Below, one piece after another: positions 1 through 6,016 of a DNA stretch of 11,681 nucleotides (within the stretch, counting starts at the first letter, position 1; every line of letters begins with the position of its first letter). This stretch comes from Planctomycetota bacterium. GTDB lineage: Bacteria; Planctomycetota; Phycisphaerae; Phycisphaerales; Phycisphaeraceae. Location: positions 1-11,681 of the forward strand of contig JAJUHR010000030.1 in the NCBI GenBank assembly GCA_029267795.1, read 5' to 3'. The notes under the pieces are model-generated. The model searched no databases and was not told the DNA's origin. It was given only the letters and a program-made list of their open reading frames with translations. The position numbers and the translations under genes are program-made.

Positions 1-20
1 CAGAGCCGCTGGCCTCGGAT

Positions 21-53
21 AAAGCGCCAGGGGTAGGGATCACCCCTGGCGCT
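21..53 (-). terminator. Strong hairpin overlapping the end of rpmJ, probable intrinsic terminator
   Basis: A perfect 12-bp inverted repeat (AGCGCCAGGGGT at 23-34, ACCCCTGGCGCT at 42-53) encloses a 7-nt loop. Read on the minus strand, the 5' arm is the last four sense codons of rpmJ. The TGA stop (40-42) begins on the last arm base, and its remaining two bases lie in the loop. After the 3' arm the transcript continues as a short U-rich stretch (UUUAU, counting the last arm base). The stem is far longer than chance predicts in a sequence of this composition. The U-tract is short, so termination may be partial, or the hairpin may be a processing or stability element. Confidence 0.65.
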
Positions 54-153
54 GTTTGTGCTTGGGGTTCGTGCAGATCACGCGCACCACGCCTTTGCGG
101 CGGATGATCTTGCAGTGTTCACAGATTCGTCGCACGCTGCTGCGCACCTTCAT
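40..153 (-). CDS. rpmJ: 50S ribosomal protein L36 (bL36), zinc-ribbon type
   Basis: This 37-residue protein starts MKVRSSVRRICEHCK and ends NPKHKQRQG, which is the full usual length of L36. Cys11, Cys14, Cys27 and His32 form the C-C-C-H zinc site of the C+ type. In the family L36 binds 23S rRNA late in assembly of the large subunit. The ATG at 153 is preceded by a good Shine-Dalgarno sequence (GAGGT, 5 nt spacing). It lies 84 nt downstream of infA, the normal infA-rpmJ order. In most bacteria rpsM, rpsK and rpoA follow, but here a strong hairpin overlaps the end of the gene and any continuation lies outside the window. Confidence 0.97.
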   Translation of the reverse strand: MKVRSSVRRICEHCKIIRRKGVVRVICTNPKHKQRQG

Positions 154-237
154 GACTCACCTCGTTCCATCCGCTCGGTTCGCCTGACGCCGACATCCAG
201 CATGCCGACCGAGGCGCCCTGCGGTATCCCCAGACGG

Positions 238-453
238 CTAGTGCCGGTAGGTGATCCGTCCCTTGGTCAGGTCGTAGGGGCTGATGTCCACGGTGACCCG
301 GTCTCCGGGGAGGATACGGATGTAGTGCATCCGCATCTTGCCGGAGATGTGGGCGCAGATCTCGTGGTTGTTGTCCAGCCGGACGCGGAACATCGCGTTC
401 GGCAGGGCGTCGATCACCTCGCCTTCGACCTGGATTTTTTCCTCTTTAGGCAT
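238..453 (-). CDS. infA: Translation initiation factor IF-1
   Basis: The 71-residue product matches the usual IF-1 length (about 72). It has the single OB (S1-like) fold throughout, with the hallmark segments DALPNAMFRV (about residues 15-24), HISGKMRM (35-42), IRILPGDRVTV and the terminal SPYDLTKGRITYR. IF-1 occupies the ribosomal A site on the 30S subunit during initiation and assists IF-2 and IF-3. The ATG at 453 gives the family N-terminus (MPKEEKIQVEGEV). A much longer upstream frame exists but runs antisense-like through map and is not real. No Shine-Dalgarno sequence is visible before the start. Instead a 7-bp hairpin sits 23 nt upstream. Confidence 0.97.
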   Translation of the reverse strand: MPKEEKIQVEGEVIDALPNAMFRVRLDNNHEICAHISGKMRMHYIRILPGDRVTVDISPYDLTKGRITYRH

Positions 454-475
454 AATTCGCGTTCGGTCTCGATCC

Positions 476-495
476 CGGCCAATCTCACTTGGCCG
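476..495 (-). other. Hairpin in map-infA spacer
   Basis: CGGCCAA (476-482) and TTGGCCG (489-495) form a perfect 7-bp stem with a 6-nt loop, placed 23-42 nt before the infA start. No U-tract follows, so it is unlikely to be a terminator. It could influence infA translation, which has no visible Shine-Dalgarno sequence, or mRNA processing. Function is not shown by sequence. Confidence 0.4.
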
Positions 496-542
496 ACCTC
501 CGCCACACGGGCGGCCGGCCGGCTCATCATCCATTCGATCGA

Positions 543-1322
543 TCACCGGCCGTCGGTCAGCACGTCGGCACCGCGGGCCGTGACCGCGACCGTATGTTCG
601 TAGTGCGCCGAGGGTTGGCCGTCCACGGTGAGCACGGTCCAGCCGTCGGGCATCGTTATCACCTCGCGGGAGCCGAGGTTGCACATCGGCTCGATCGCCA
701 ACACGACGCCTTCGCGCAGTTCGATGTCGTGGCGGAGGAGTTCGCGGCTGACGTAGTTGGGCACCTTGGGCTCCTCGTGCATCTGCCTGCCGATGCCGTG
801 CCCGACGAAGTCCCGCACGACGCTGAGCCCGGCATGCTCGGCGTAGCGCTGCATCAGCCGGGCGACCTGGCTCCACTTGCGACCGGGCCTGATATTCTCG
901 ATCGCGATCCGGAGCACGTGTTCCGTGACCTCACAGAGCTTGCGGACCTCGGGCCTGACTTCGCCGACCATCACGGTAATGGCCGAGTCACTGCACCAGC
1001 CGTCCACCTGCACGCCGCAGTCGATCCCCACGATGTCGCCTTCCTCGATCCGCCGTTCGCTGGCGATCCCGTGGACGACGACCTCGTTGACACTGAGGCA
1101 CAAGGTCGACGGGAAGCCCTCTCCCGGCCTGTACGTGGGGTAGTTCTTGAACAGCCCTATGGCGCCCGCTGCGGCGATGACCCGCGAAGCCTCTTCGTCG
1201 ATCTCCCGGGTTGTGACGCCGGGCCGACAGATCTCCCGACAGCGCTGCAGAACCCTGTGGACCACACGCCCCGCGGCGCGCATCTTCTCGATTTCTTCCT
1301 TCGACTTCAGGCTGATCGCCAT
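543..1322 (-). CDS. map: Methionine aminopeptidase, type I
   Basis: A 259-residue pita-bread-fold metallopeptidase that removes initiator Met from nascent proteins at the ribosome exit. All five metal ligands are visible at family spacing: Asp101 and Asp112 (GIDCGVQVDGWCSDS), His175 (GHGIG), Glu211 (AIEPM) and Glu242 (HYEHT). His182 in MHEEP matches the substrate-binding His. The N-terminus is the short type I form without zinc finger or SH3-binding extension. I chose the ATG at 1322 (MAISLKSKEEIEKMR) because 18 further in-frame upstream codons encode residues unlike the family. A promoter and leader hairpin lie just upstream, so this gene probably heads a map-infA-rpmJ unit. The usual neighbour adk is absent. 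Confidence 0.97.
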   Translation of the reverse strand: MAISLKSKEEIEKMRAAGRVVHRVLQRCREICRPGVTTREIDEEASRVIAAAGAIGLFKNYPTYRPGEGFPSTLCLSVNEVVVHGIASERRIEEGDIVGIDCGVQVDGWCSDSAITVMVGEVRPEVRKLCEVTEHVLRIAIENIRPGRKWSQVARLMQRYAEHAGLSVVRDFVGHGIGRQMHEEPKVPNYVSRELLRHDIELREGVVLAIEPMCNLGSREVITMPDGWTVLTVDGQPSAHYEHTVAVTARGADVLTDGR

Positions 1323-1334
1323 CCACAAACACCC

Positions 1335-1366
1335 GCCCTGACAACCGCCATAACCGGCGTCAGAGC
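1335..1366 (-). other. Stem-loop in the map 5' leader
   Basis: On the minus strand GCTCTGAC (1366-1359) pairs with GTCAGGGC (1342-1335) over 8 bp including one U-G wobble. An inner GCC/GGC stem (1358-1356 with 1349-1347) closes a 6-nt loop, leaving a 4-nt bulge on the 3' side. The structure ends 12 nt before the map ATG. It would lie almost at the 5' end of a transcript from the promoter at 1377-1405. No clear Shine-Dalgarno sequence is seen; the best candidate, GGGCGGG, partly lies in the 3' arm. A regulatory role is an inference. Confidence 0.45.
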
Positions 1367-1376
1367 CGAATCCCAA

Positions 1377-1405
1377 ATACTACCTTAGCCTCGCCGTTCT
1401 GCCAA
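1377..1405 (-). promoter_or_regulatory. Predicted sigma70-type promoter for map-infA-rpmJ
   Basis: On the minus strand there is a -35 box TTGGCA (1405-1400; 5 of 6 matches to TTGACA), a 17-bp spacer and a -10 box TAGTAT (1382-1377; 4 of 6, keeping the key first T, second A and last T). Transcription would start near 1370 and give a leader of about 48 nt before the map ATG. Its place in the only long gap of the cluster, directly before map, supports it. Confidence 0.5.
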
Positions 1406-1469
1406 GCGGCCACTGAAAGCCGCCGTTCAAATCCGGCACAGCGGCGTGCCGCCACCCGTTTGGGAGCGG

Positions 1470-1497
1470 ATGATCCGATAATCGTAGGCACGGTCAA
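1470..1497 (-). promoter_or_regulatory. Weaker promoter-like pair upstream of map
   Basis: On the minus strand TTGACC (1497-1492) lies 16 bp before GATCAT (1475-1470), a 5/6 and 4/6 match to the sigma70 boxes. It would yield a leader of about 140 nt. It is a possible second start point, but the -10 box lacks the first T and chance occurrence is likely. Confidence 0.25.
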
Positions 1498-1592
1498 TCC
1501 ACTTTGCTTCTACGCATCGTGCGATTAACCTTTCCTGTGGCGAGGCCGCTTTGACGCCGCCGATGCCCTTGGCGGTCTGTCCCAGGCAGCCT

Positions 1593-1627
1593 CCCCTTCC
1601 TATCCCCCGGATCCCCTCGGAACTCCC
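1593..1627 (-). other. G-run cluster downstream of secY, possible G-quadruplex
   Basis: On the minus (transcribed RNA) strand four runs of 3 to 5 G lie at 1627-1625, 1616-1613, 1608-1604 and 1596-1593, with linkers of 8, 4 and 7 nt. The first linker slightly exceeds the usual 7-nt limit. The tract sits 58 nt after the secY stop. Only the sequence pattern is seen; folding and function are unknown. Confidence 0.3.
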
Positions 1628-1685
1628 GGATCACCGAGCGGTTTTTGCCATGCAGATTGCCCACCGAAGGCTGTAAGTGGTGTTT

Positions 1686-3059
1686 TTAACGCCCACTGCG
1701 TATCCGTGGCCCACGGCTGGAGCCCCCGCCTGCTCCGAGGAACCCGGGGTAATTGCGCATCAGCAGGTTCGCCTCGATCCGCTGGATCAGGTCGAGCATC
1801 ACGCTGACCACGATCAACAGCCCCGTTCCTCCCAGGAAGTTCGAGACAAAAAAGGGCACGTTGAACAGGCTGGCCACCACGGTCGGGATCACGGCGATGA
1901 CGGCCAGGAACCCCGCGCCAACGTAGGTGATCCGCTCCATGACGGTTTCCAGGTACTCGGCGGTGCGCGGGCCGGGACGCAAGCCGGGGATGAAGCTCCC
2001 ATGATCGCGCAGCTGGGTGGCCATCTCATCCGGCTGGAACTGCACGGTAGTCCAGAAATAGGCAAAAAAGTAAATCAACCCCACATAAAAGACCAAGTAG
2101 AGATAGCCTTCCATCTGAAGGTTTCGATCGAGAAACCCAATGAACCCCGAGCCCGGGAACACGCTGCGGAAGTAGCCCACAACCATGGAGGGGAAGATCA
2201 TCAAGGAGCTGGCGAAGATGATCGGCATCACACCGCCATGGTTGACCCGCAGGGGCAGGTAGCTGCGCTGACCGCCGTAGACCCGTCGGCCTCGGGTGTG
2301 CTTGGCCTGCTGGATGGGGATGCGCCGCTGACCCTGCGTGATCACGATGGCCCCGGCGACGACTACCACGAAGGCGGTGATCAGAAAGATCACCGTGTCG
2401 AGGTGGTAAGGCCTGTCCTCGGAGCCGGTGACGGAAAACCCCTGAGAGATCAAGTGGATCGCCTCGGGCATGCGGGTAACGATGCCGGCGGTGATGATCA
2501 GCGACATCCCGTTGCCTATGCCGTACTTATCGATTTGCTCACCGAGCCACATCAAGAAAACCGACCCGGCGGTCAGGCCGACCAGTCCGCAGGCCCAGAA
2601 CATAAAGCCGGACTGATACTCGGGATAGACCAGGTTGGCCCGTTGCAAGTATTGGAGCCAGAACGCGGATTGGACCAAGCACAGGGCCACGGTGGAGTAC
2701 CGGGTGTATTCTTGGATTTTCTGCCGTCCAGCGGGACCTTCTTTTTGCAACTCCCGGAGGCTCGGCAGCGTGGTGGCCAGCAGCTGGAAGATGATCGACG
2801 CAGAGATGTAAGGCATCACACCCAAGCCGAAGATTGTCGAGTGCCCCAAGGCTCCGCCGGTGAAGATTCCGATGTAAGCGATCAGGTTGCCGGCGGCGCT
2901 GCCCGAGGCCTTTTCGGCCCACTCCCGTAAGGCGGACTGGTCCACCGCGGGCAAGGGGATGTAGTACCCGATGCGGTAGATCGCCAGCATCCCGAGGGTG
3001 AACAGGAGCTTGTTGCGAAGTTCCTTGACTCTCCAGATGTTCAGGAAGGCTTGCAGCAT
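1686..3059 (-). CDS. secY: Protein translocase subunit SecY
   Basis: A 457-residue polytopic inner-membrane protein, the pore subunit of the SecYEG channel that exports unfolded proteins. About ten hydrophobic membrane segments can be followed, starting near residues 18-35 and 75-97 and ending near 377-397 and 403-423. Landmarks are the TM2 segment GLGVMPYISASIIFQLL (about 78-94), the basic cytoplasmic loop GQRRIPIQQAKHTRG (243-257), LPLRVNHGGVMPIIFASS (268-285) and the SecA/ribosome-contact loop GSFIPGLRPGPRTAEYL (354-370). The C-terminus is a short Gly/Ser/Arg tail. The ATG at 3059 gives the usual N-terminus (LQAFLNIWRVKELRNK). It follows rplO by 75 nt, with no visible Shine-Dalgarno sequence. 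Confidence 0.97.
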   Translation of the reverse strand: MLQAFLNIWRVKELRNKLLFTLGMLAIYRIGYYIPLPAVDQSALREWAEKASGSAAGNLIAYIGIFTGGALGHSTIFGLGVMPYISASIIFQLLATTLPSLRELQKEGPAGRQKIQEYTRYSTVALCLVQSAFWLQYLQRANLVYPEYQSGFMFWACGLVGLTAGSVFLMWLGEQIDKYGIGNGMSLIITAGIVTRMPEAIHLISQGFSVTGSEDRPYHLDTVIFLITAFVVVVAGAIVITQGQRRIPIQQAKHTRGRRVYGGQRSYLPLRVNHGGVMPIIFASSLMIFPSMVVGYFRSVFPGSGFIGFLDRNLQMEGYLYLVFYVGLIYFFAYFWTTVQFQPDEMATQLRDHGSFIPGLRPGPRTAEYLETVMERITYVGAGFLAVIAVIPTVVASLFNVPFFVSNFLGGTGLLIVVSVMLDLIQRIEANLLMRNYPGFLGAGGGSSRGPRIRSGR

Positions 3060-3102
3060 CGGTGAGATAGGGGTCAGGGCGTGGCCTGGGCTGTGTGGAG
3101 CA

Positions 3103-3129
3103 GCCTCGACGGCGCTGCGGGCCCGAGGC
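3103..3129 (-). other. Hairpin in rplO-secY spacer
   Basis: GCCTCG (3103-3108) and CGAGGC (3124-3129) form a perfect 6-bp stem with a 15-nt GC-rich loop, 6-32 nt after the rplO stop. No U-tract follows. A stem of this size can arise by chance in a spacer of this composition. Confidence 0.3.
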
Positions 3130-3134
3130 GGTGC

Positions 3135-3590
3135 TTAGCCGACGACGGAGACCGATCCGCCGGCTTTGATGATCTTGTCCATCGCGGACTTGCTGGCCGC
3201 GGCGACGGCCACGCTGAACTTTTTGGTCACCTCTCCCTCGCCGAGGAGCTTCACAGCCAAGTCCTTGTCGCGGACCAAGCCGGCGGCTGCCAACGTTTCC
3301 GCGTTGATTTCGGCGCCGTTTGGAAAGCGGGCCTCCAGAGCCTTGACGTTCACTAAGGCGAACTGGCGGCGGAACTTGGCGTTGCTGAACCCACGCTTGG
3401 GGATGCGGCGGAAGAACGGGGTCTGACCGCCTTCGCGGCTGGCGCGGATCGAGCCGCTCCAACCCGAACGCGAACCCGCCCCCTTGTGGCCGCGACCGCA
3501 GGTCTTGCCCCGGCCTGAGCTGGGCCCGCGGCCGACGCGGCGTTGTTTTTTGTGTCCGCCGACCTTGGCTGTAACTTCATGGATCATCAT
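3135..3590 (-). CDS. rplO: 50S ribosomal protein L15 (uL15)
   Basis: The 151-residue protein has the L15 layout: a basic Gly/Arg-rich N-terminal arm that threads into 23S rRNA (VGRGPSSGRGKTCGRGHKG, about 19-37, then the SRSG motif) and a globular C-terminal half from about residue 75. The segment REGGQTPFFRRIPKRGF (52-68) is typical. Two adjacent ATG codons (3590 and 3587) are possible starts; a weak GGAG lies 11 nt before the first. The gene follows rpsE by only 65 nt, so rpmD (L30), normally between them, is absent. secY follows, as in nearly all bacteria. Confidence 0.97.
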   Translation of the reverse strand: MMIHEVTAKVGGHKKQRRVGRGPSSGRGKTCGRGHKGAGSRSGWSGSIRASREGGQTPFFRRIPKRGFSNAKFRRQFALVNVKALEARFPNGAEINAETLAAAGLVRDKDLAVKLLGEGEVTKKFSVAVAAASKSAMDKIIKAGGSVSVVG

Positions 3591-3655
3591 GGCAGGACTC
3601 GCTCCAAGGCTTCTGATCTATCGCGAACCGGGGCGGGGAGACAGGTGCGGTCAGG

Positions 3656-4417
3656 TCAAGCCTGCGCTTCCCCTTTGGCCTCGGTGCCGGGCTCCATGGC
3701 TTGTTGCTGGGCGGCTCCACCGGTGGCTTCTTCCGCGCCGGCTTCTCCCGCTGCTTCAAGGGCGGCGGCTCTGCGAGGCCGGCCCCGTCGTTCCGGCCCC
3801 CCCTCGCCTCGCCCGCGGCCACGTGGCTTGCGCTTGCCCACCAGGTTCTCGGGCCCCTTGGTGCGGGGCGCATCGGAAGGCTTAGGCATGTACCGGCGGC
3901 CGACTTCAAGCACCTCCTCCACGACCGTCGTGGGGATGTCCACGCCACGCAGAGCGACGACCGTTTCCTTGCGACGAAGCTGCTGCAGACCATTCAAGGC
4001 GGCTTTACAGAGGTTCTTCTGGTTGGTCGAGCCGTACGCCTTGGTGAGGCAGTCTCGGATACCGGCCAGTTCCAATACCGCGCGAACGGTGCCACCCGCG
4101 ATGACGCCTGTGCCTGGGGCTGCGGGGATGAGCTTAACCGACGAAGCCCCAAACTTGCCCATGACGGCGTGGGGGATGGTGCTCTCCTGCAACGGAACCT
4201 GGAACATGTTCTTGCGGGCGGCTTTCTGGGCTTTTTCGATCGCGGCGGGGACACCGGGGGCCTTAGCGTACCCGATGCCCACGTTGCCGCGGCGGTCGCC
4301 GATGACGACCAGGGCTGAAAAGCTGAATCGCCGTCCGCCTTTAACGACCGCGGCGGTGCGGTAGATGCCGACCGTTGTGGTGTCGAGGTTCGATCTTTCT
4401 TCGAGCAATTCCGCCAT
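3656..4417 (-). CDS. rpsE: 30S ribosomal protein S5 (uS5) with long C-terminal extension
   Basis: S5 binds 16S rRNA near the decoding centre and mRNA entry and affects accuracy. The double-stranded-RNA-binding-like N-terminal domain includes VVKGGRRFSFSALVVIGD (24-41) and GIGYAKAPGVPAAI (47-60). The C-terminal domain includes GTGVIAGGTVRAVLELAGI (102-120) and KAYGSTN (126-132). The core ends near residue 172. The protein then runs on to 253, about 80 residues more than the usual ~167, first Arg/Gly/Pro-rich (about 195-216) and then Ala/Glu/Gly/Gln-rich, presumably disordered. The ATG at 4417 has AGGA 7 nt upstream. It follows rplR by 77 nt. At the spectinomycin-loop positions it reads T-A-A (21-23). 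Confidence 0.97.
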   Translation of the reverse strand: MAELLEERSNLDTTTVGIYRTAAVVKGGRRFSFSALVVIGDRRGNVGIGYAKAPGVPAAIEKAQKAARKNMFQVPLQESTIPHAVMGKFGASSVKLIPAAPGTGVIAGGTVRAVLELAGIRDCLTKAYGSTNQKNLCKAALNGLQQLRRKETVVALRGVDIPTTVVEEVLEVGRRYMPKPSDAPRTKGPENLVGKRKPRGRGRGEGGPERRGRPRRAAALEAAGEAGAEEATGGAAQQQAMEPGTEAKGEAQA

Positions 4418-4494
4418 GTCGTGTTCCTGTCAGGCCGGCCCGGCCGGGTTGGGCTGTCTTTCCACCACCGACGGCCGACGCTAGCTAACCCCTT

Positions 4495-4854
4495 TTAAAA
4501 TTGCAGACCGGCCTCGCGGGCGGCGTCGGCGAGGGCTTTGACGCGCCCGTGGTACTTGAACCCGTTGCGGTCGAACGCCACCTTCTCGATGCCGGCAGCT
4601 TTGGCCTTCTGGGCCAGTGCCTTGCCCACCTCGGCCGCTGCCGCTTTGTTGCCGCCGCCCTTGGGCAGCTTCAACTGGACCGAGTCGGTGCCGACGAGCG
4701 TCCGGCCCGCCAAGTCGTCGACGATCTGGGCGTAAATGTGCTTCAAGCTGCGGTAGACCGTCAGCCGGGGGCGCTCGGTCGTGCCGAAGAGGCGCTTGCG
4801 GATGCCGGCTTTGCGGCGGTTACGACGGAGGTTTTTGATCCACGTTCCTTGCAT
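4495..4854 (-). CDS. rplR: 50S ribosomal protein L18 (uL18)
   Basis: The 119-residue product has the normal length of bacterial L18, which binds 5S rRNA with L5 (and L25 where present) and helps fix it to the central protuberance. Visible are the basic N-terminal RNA-binding arm (LRRNRRKAGIRKRLFGT, about 9-25), RPRLTVYRSLKHIYAQIVDD (28-47) and the C-terminal FDRNGFKYHGRVKALADAAREAGL. The ATG at 4854 is the only suitable start. No good Shine-Dalgarno sequence precedes it, and the bases there form a small direct repeat (ATCGAGT twice). rplF lies 65 nt upstream. Confidence 0.96.
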   Translation of the reverse strand: MQGTWIKNLRRNRRKAGIRKRLFGTTERPRLTVYRSLKHIYAQIVDDLAGRTLVGTDSVQLKLPKGGGNKAAAAEVGKALAQKAKAAGIEKVAFDRNGFKYHGRVKALADAAREAGLQF

Positions 4855-4919
4855 GACTCGATCACTCGATGGCGGCCAACCTCGACTGTTCCTGCGTCAA
4901 GGCGTCCGCGTGCGTCCGA

Positions 4920-5471
4920 TCAGGCGGTCTTGCCGGCGAAGGCCTTACCCGCCTTGCGGACGATCCGTTCGTCGACGTACTTGATGCCCTTGCCGTTGTA
5001 GGGCTCAGGGGGGCGCTGCGCCCGGATCTGGGCGGCGAGCTGCCCCACCGCTTGCTTGTCCGGGCCGCTGATCTTGATCCGGTTCTGCTGCACCTCCACC
5101 TTGATGCCCGCCGGGATGGCGACCTGCCTGGGGTCGGCATACCCCACGTTGAGCACGACGTTCTGGCCCTGGATCTTGGCTGCCCAGCCTACGCCGTTGA
5201 CCTCCAGTTCCTTCGAGAAGCCGGTGGTCACGCCCGTGACCATGTTGGCGATCAGGGCCCGCGTCAGGCCGTGCAAGGCCTTGGCGAGCCGGTCGTCGCT
5301 GCGGCGTTCGACGAGGACGGCCTTGGCTTTGTCGTCCACACGGACGGAGACCTCCGGGCGGTGGCTGAAGGTCAGCTTTTTGGGGCCGCTCTCGACGGTC
5401 ACCTGCCGACCGCTCACAGCGACGTTCACGTTAGCCGGCAGGGGCACAGGTTGTTTACCGATGCGTGACAT
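4920..5471 (-). CDS. rplF: 50S ribosomal protein L6 (uL6)
   Basis: A 183-residue L6, near the usual 176-180. It shows the two duplicated alpha/beta domains (about 1-82 and 83-183) and the C-terminal signature RPPEPYNGKGIKY (153-165), which contacts 23S rRNA near the sarcin-ricin loop at the factor-binding site. I chose the ATG at 5471 (MSRIGKQPV) because it is the family start; an open frame continues 62 codons upstream through the rpsH end in another frame and is spurious. No Shine-Dalgarno sequence is seen; a short GAGA/TCTC stem occupies that position. It lies 82 nt after rpsH. Confidence 0.97.
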   Translation of the reverse strand: MSRIGKQPVPLPANVNVAVSGRQVTVESGPKKLTFSHRPEVSVRVDDKAKAVLVERRSDDRLAKALHGLTRALIANMVTGVTTGFSKELEVNGVGWAAKIQGQNVVLNVGYADPRQVAIPAGIKVEVQQNRIKISGPDKQAVGQLAAQIRAQRPPEPYNGKGIKYVDERIVRKAGKAFAGKTA

Positions 5472-5502
5472 TTTGAGAAACCAATCTCGCTTCGAACGTA
5501 TC

Positions 5503-5529
5503 GGGCGGTGCCTTGACGGATCGCCGCCC
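5503..5529 (-). other. Hairpin in rpsH-rplF spacer
   Basis: GGGCGG (5503-5508) and CCGCCC (5524-5529) give a 6-bp all-GC stem with a 15-nt loop in the middle of the 82-nt spacer. There is no U-tract. It may be chance or an mRNA-stability or processing element. Confidence 0.3.
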
Positions 5530-5553
5530 CACGGTGCTTTCATCCTCCCCGGT

Positions 5554-5952
5554 TTACTCCACGGTGCAGAGCAGTTCGCCGCCGACGTTCTGTTGCCGGG
5601 CCTGGCGGTCGCTGAGCACCCCCTTGGGCGTGCTGACGATCGTGATGCCGAGGCCACCGAGCGGCCGGGGGAGTTCGGCGACCTTGCGGTACAGGCGGCG
5701 ACCGGGCTTGCTGTCGCGGCGCAGCTGGCGGATCAGCTGTTCCCCGTGCGGCCCGTAACGCAGATCGATCCGAAGGATCCCCTGCTTGCCATCGTCGATC
5801 ACGACAAAGTCGGCGATGTACCCTTCCTCTTTGAGCACCCGCGCGATGCCCTGACAGATTTTGCTGTTGCGCACGTCCACCCGCTCCGACCGGTTACGCA
5901 CCGCGTTGCGGACGCGGGTCAGCATGTCTGCAATAGGGTCGTTCAAACCCAT
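5554..5952 (-). CDS. rpsH: 30S ribosomal protein S8 (uS8)
   Basis: A 132-residue S8, the usual length, a primary 16S rRNA binder of the 30S platform. The N-terminus DPIADMLTRVRNA (5-17) and the C-terminal signature ITIVSTPKGVLSDRQAR followed by VGGELLC (103-129) are the family landmarks. The ATG at 5952 is chosen because it begins the canonical MGLNDPIADM and has GGAG 9 nt upstream; an in-frame TTG five codons earlier would overlap that site. In E. coli S8 also represses the spc operon by binding its mRNA. Here an exceptionally long structured leader of 198 nt lies between rpsN and this gene. Confidence 0.97.
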   Translation of the reverse strand: MGLNDPIADMLTRVRNAVRNRSERVDVRNSKICQGIARVLKEEGYIADFVVIDDGKQGILRIDLRYGPHGEQLIRQLRRDSKPGRRLYRKVAELPRPLGGLGITIVSTPKGVLSDRQARQQNVGGELLCTVE

Positions 5953-5961
5953 CGATCCAAT

Positions 5962-5965
5962 CTCC
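5962..5965 (-). promoter_or_regulatory. Shine-Dalgarno sequence deciding the rpsH start
   Basis: GGAG on the minus strand, 9 nt before the ATG at 5952. It lies directly beside the in-frame TTG (5967-5965) and so argues against that codon as the start. Confidence 0.7.
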
Positions 5966-6016
5966 AAGACTGCAAGTCAGGGAATCACCAAGACCGCTCG
6001 CCCCAACCGTAATCAT

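Larger units (their letters stand above)
1323..1685. other. 363-nt gene-free spacer between secY and map (no adk)
   Basis: This is the longest gap in the window. I find no credible gene in it on either strand, although adk often lies here in other bacteria. On the minus strand it holds, in order: a purine-rich G-run cluster (1593-1627), a weak promoter-like pair (1470-1497), a 6-bp hairpin (CGGCAC 1434-1439 with GTGCCG 1446-1451, 6-nt loop), a better promoter (1377-1405) and a leader stem-loop (1335-1366). No convincing terminator follows secY; only a 4-bp stem is seen there. Confidence 0.7.

Noticed and set aside
1323..1376. Upstream in-frame extension of map (18 codons)
   Set aside because: The residues are unlike the family, the canonical MAISLKS start follows, and the predicted leader hairpin and promoter overlap this stretch.
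489..1388. Open frame of 299 codons on the plus strand opposite map
   Set aside because: It is antisense to a methionine aminopeptidase with all catalytic residues and has no recognisable product.
1677..2930. Open frame of 417 codons on the plus strand opposite secY
   Set aside because: It is rich in Asp/His/Gly/Gln and resembles no family, and it is the complement of a clear, complete SecY. High GC leaves few stops on the opposite strand.
4439..4448. Palindrome CCCGGCCGGG in the rplR-rpsE spacer
   Set aside because: This is simple GC-rich sequence without a loop or repeated operator copies.
5472..5657. Longer N-terminus for rplF reading into rpsH
   Set aside because: This would overlap the conserved rpsH end in another frame; MSRIGKQP is the known L6 start.
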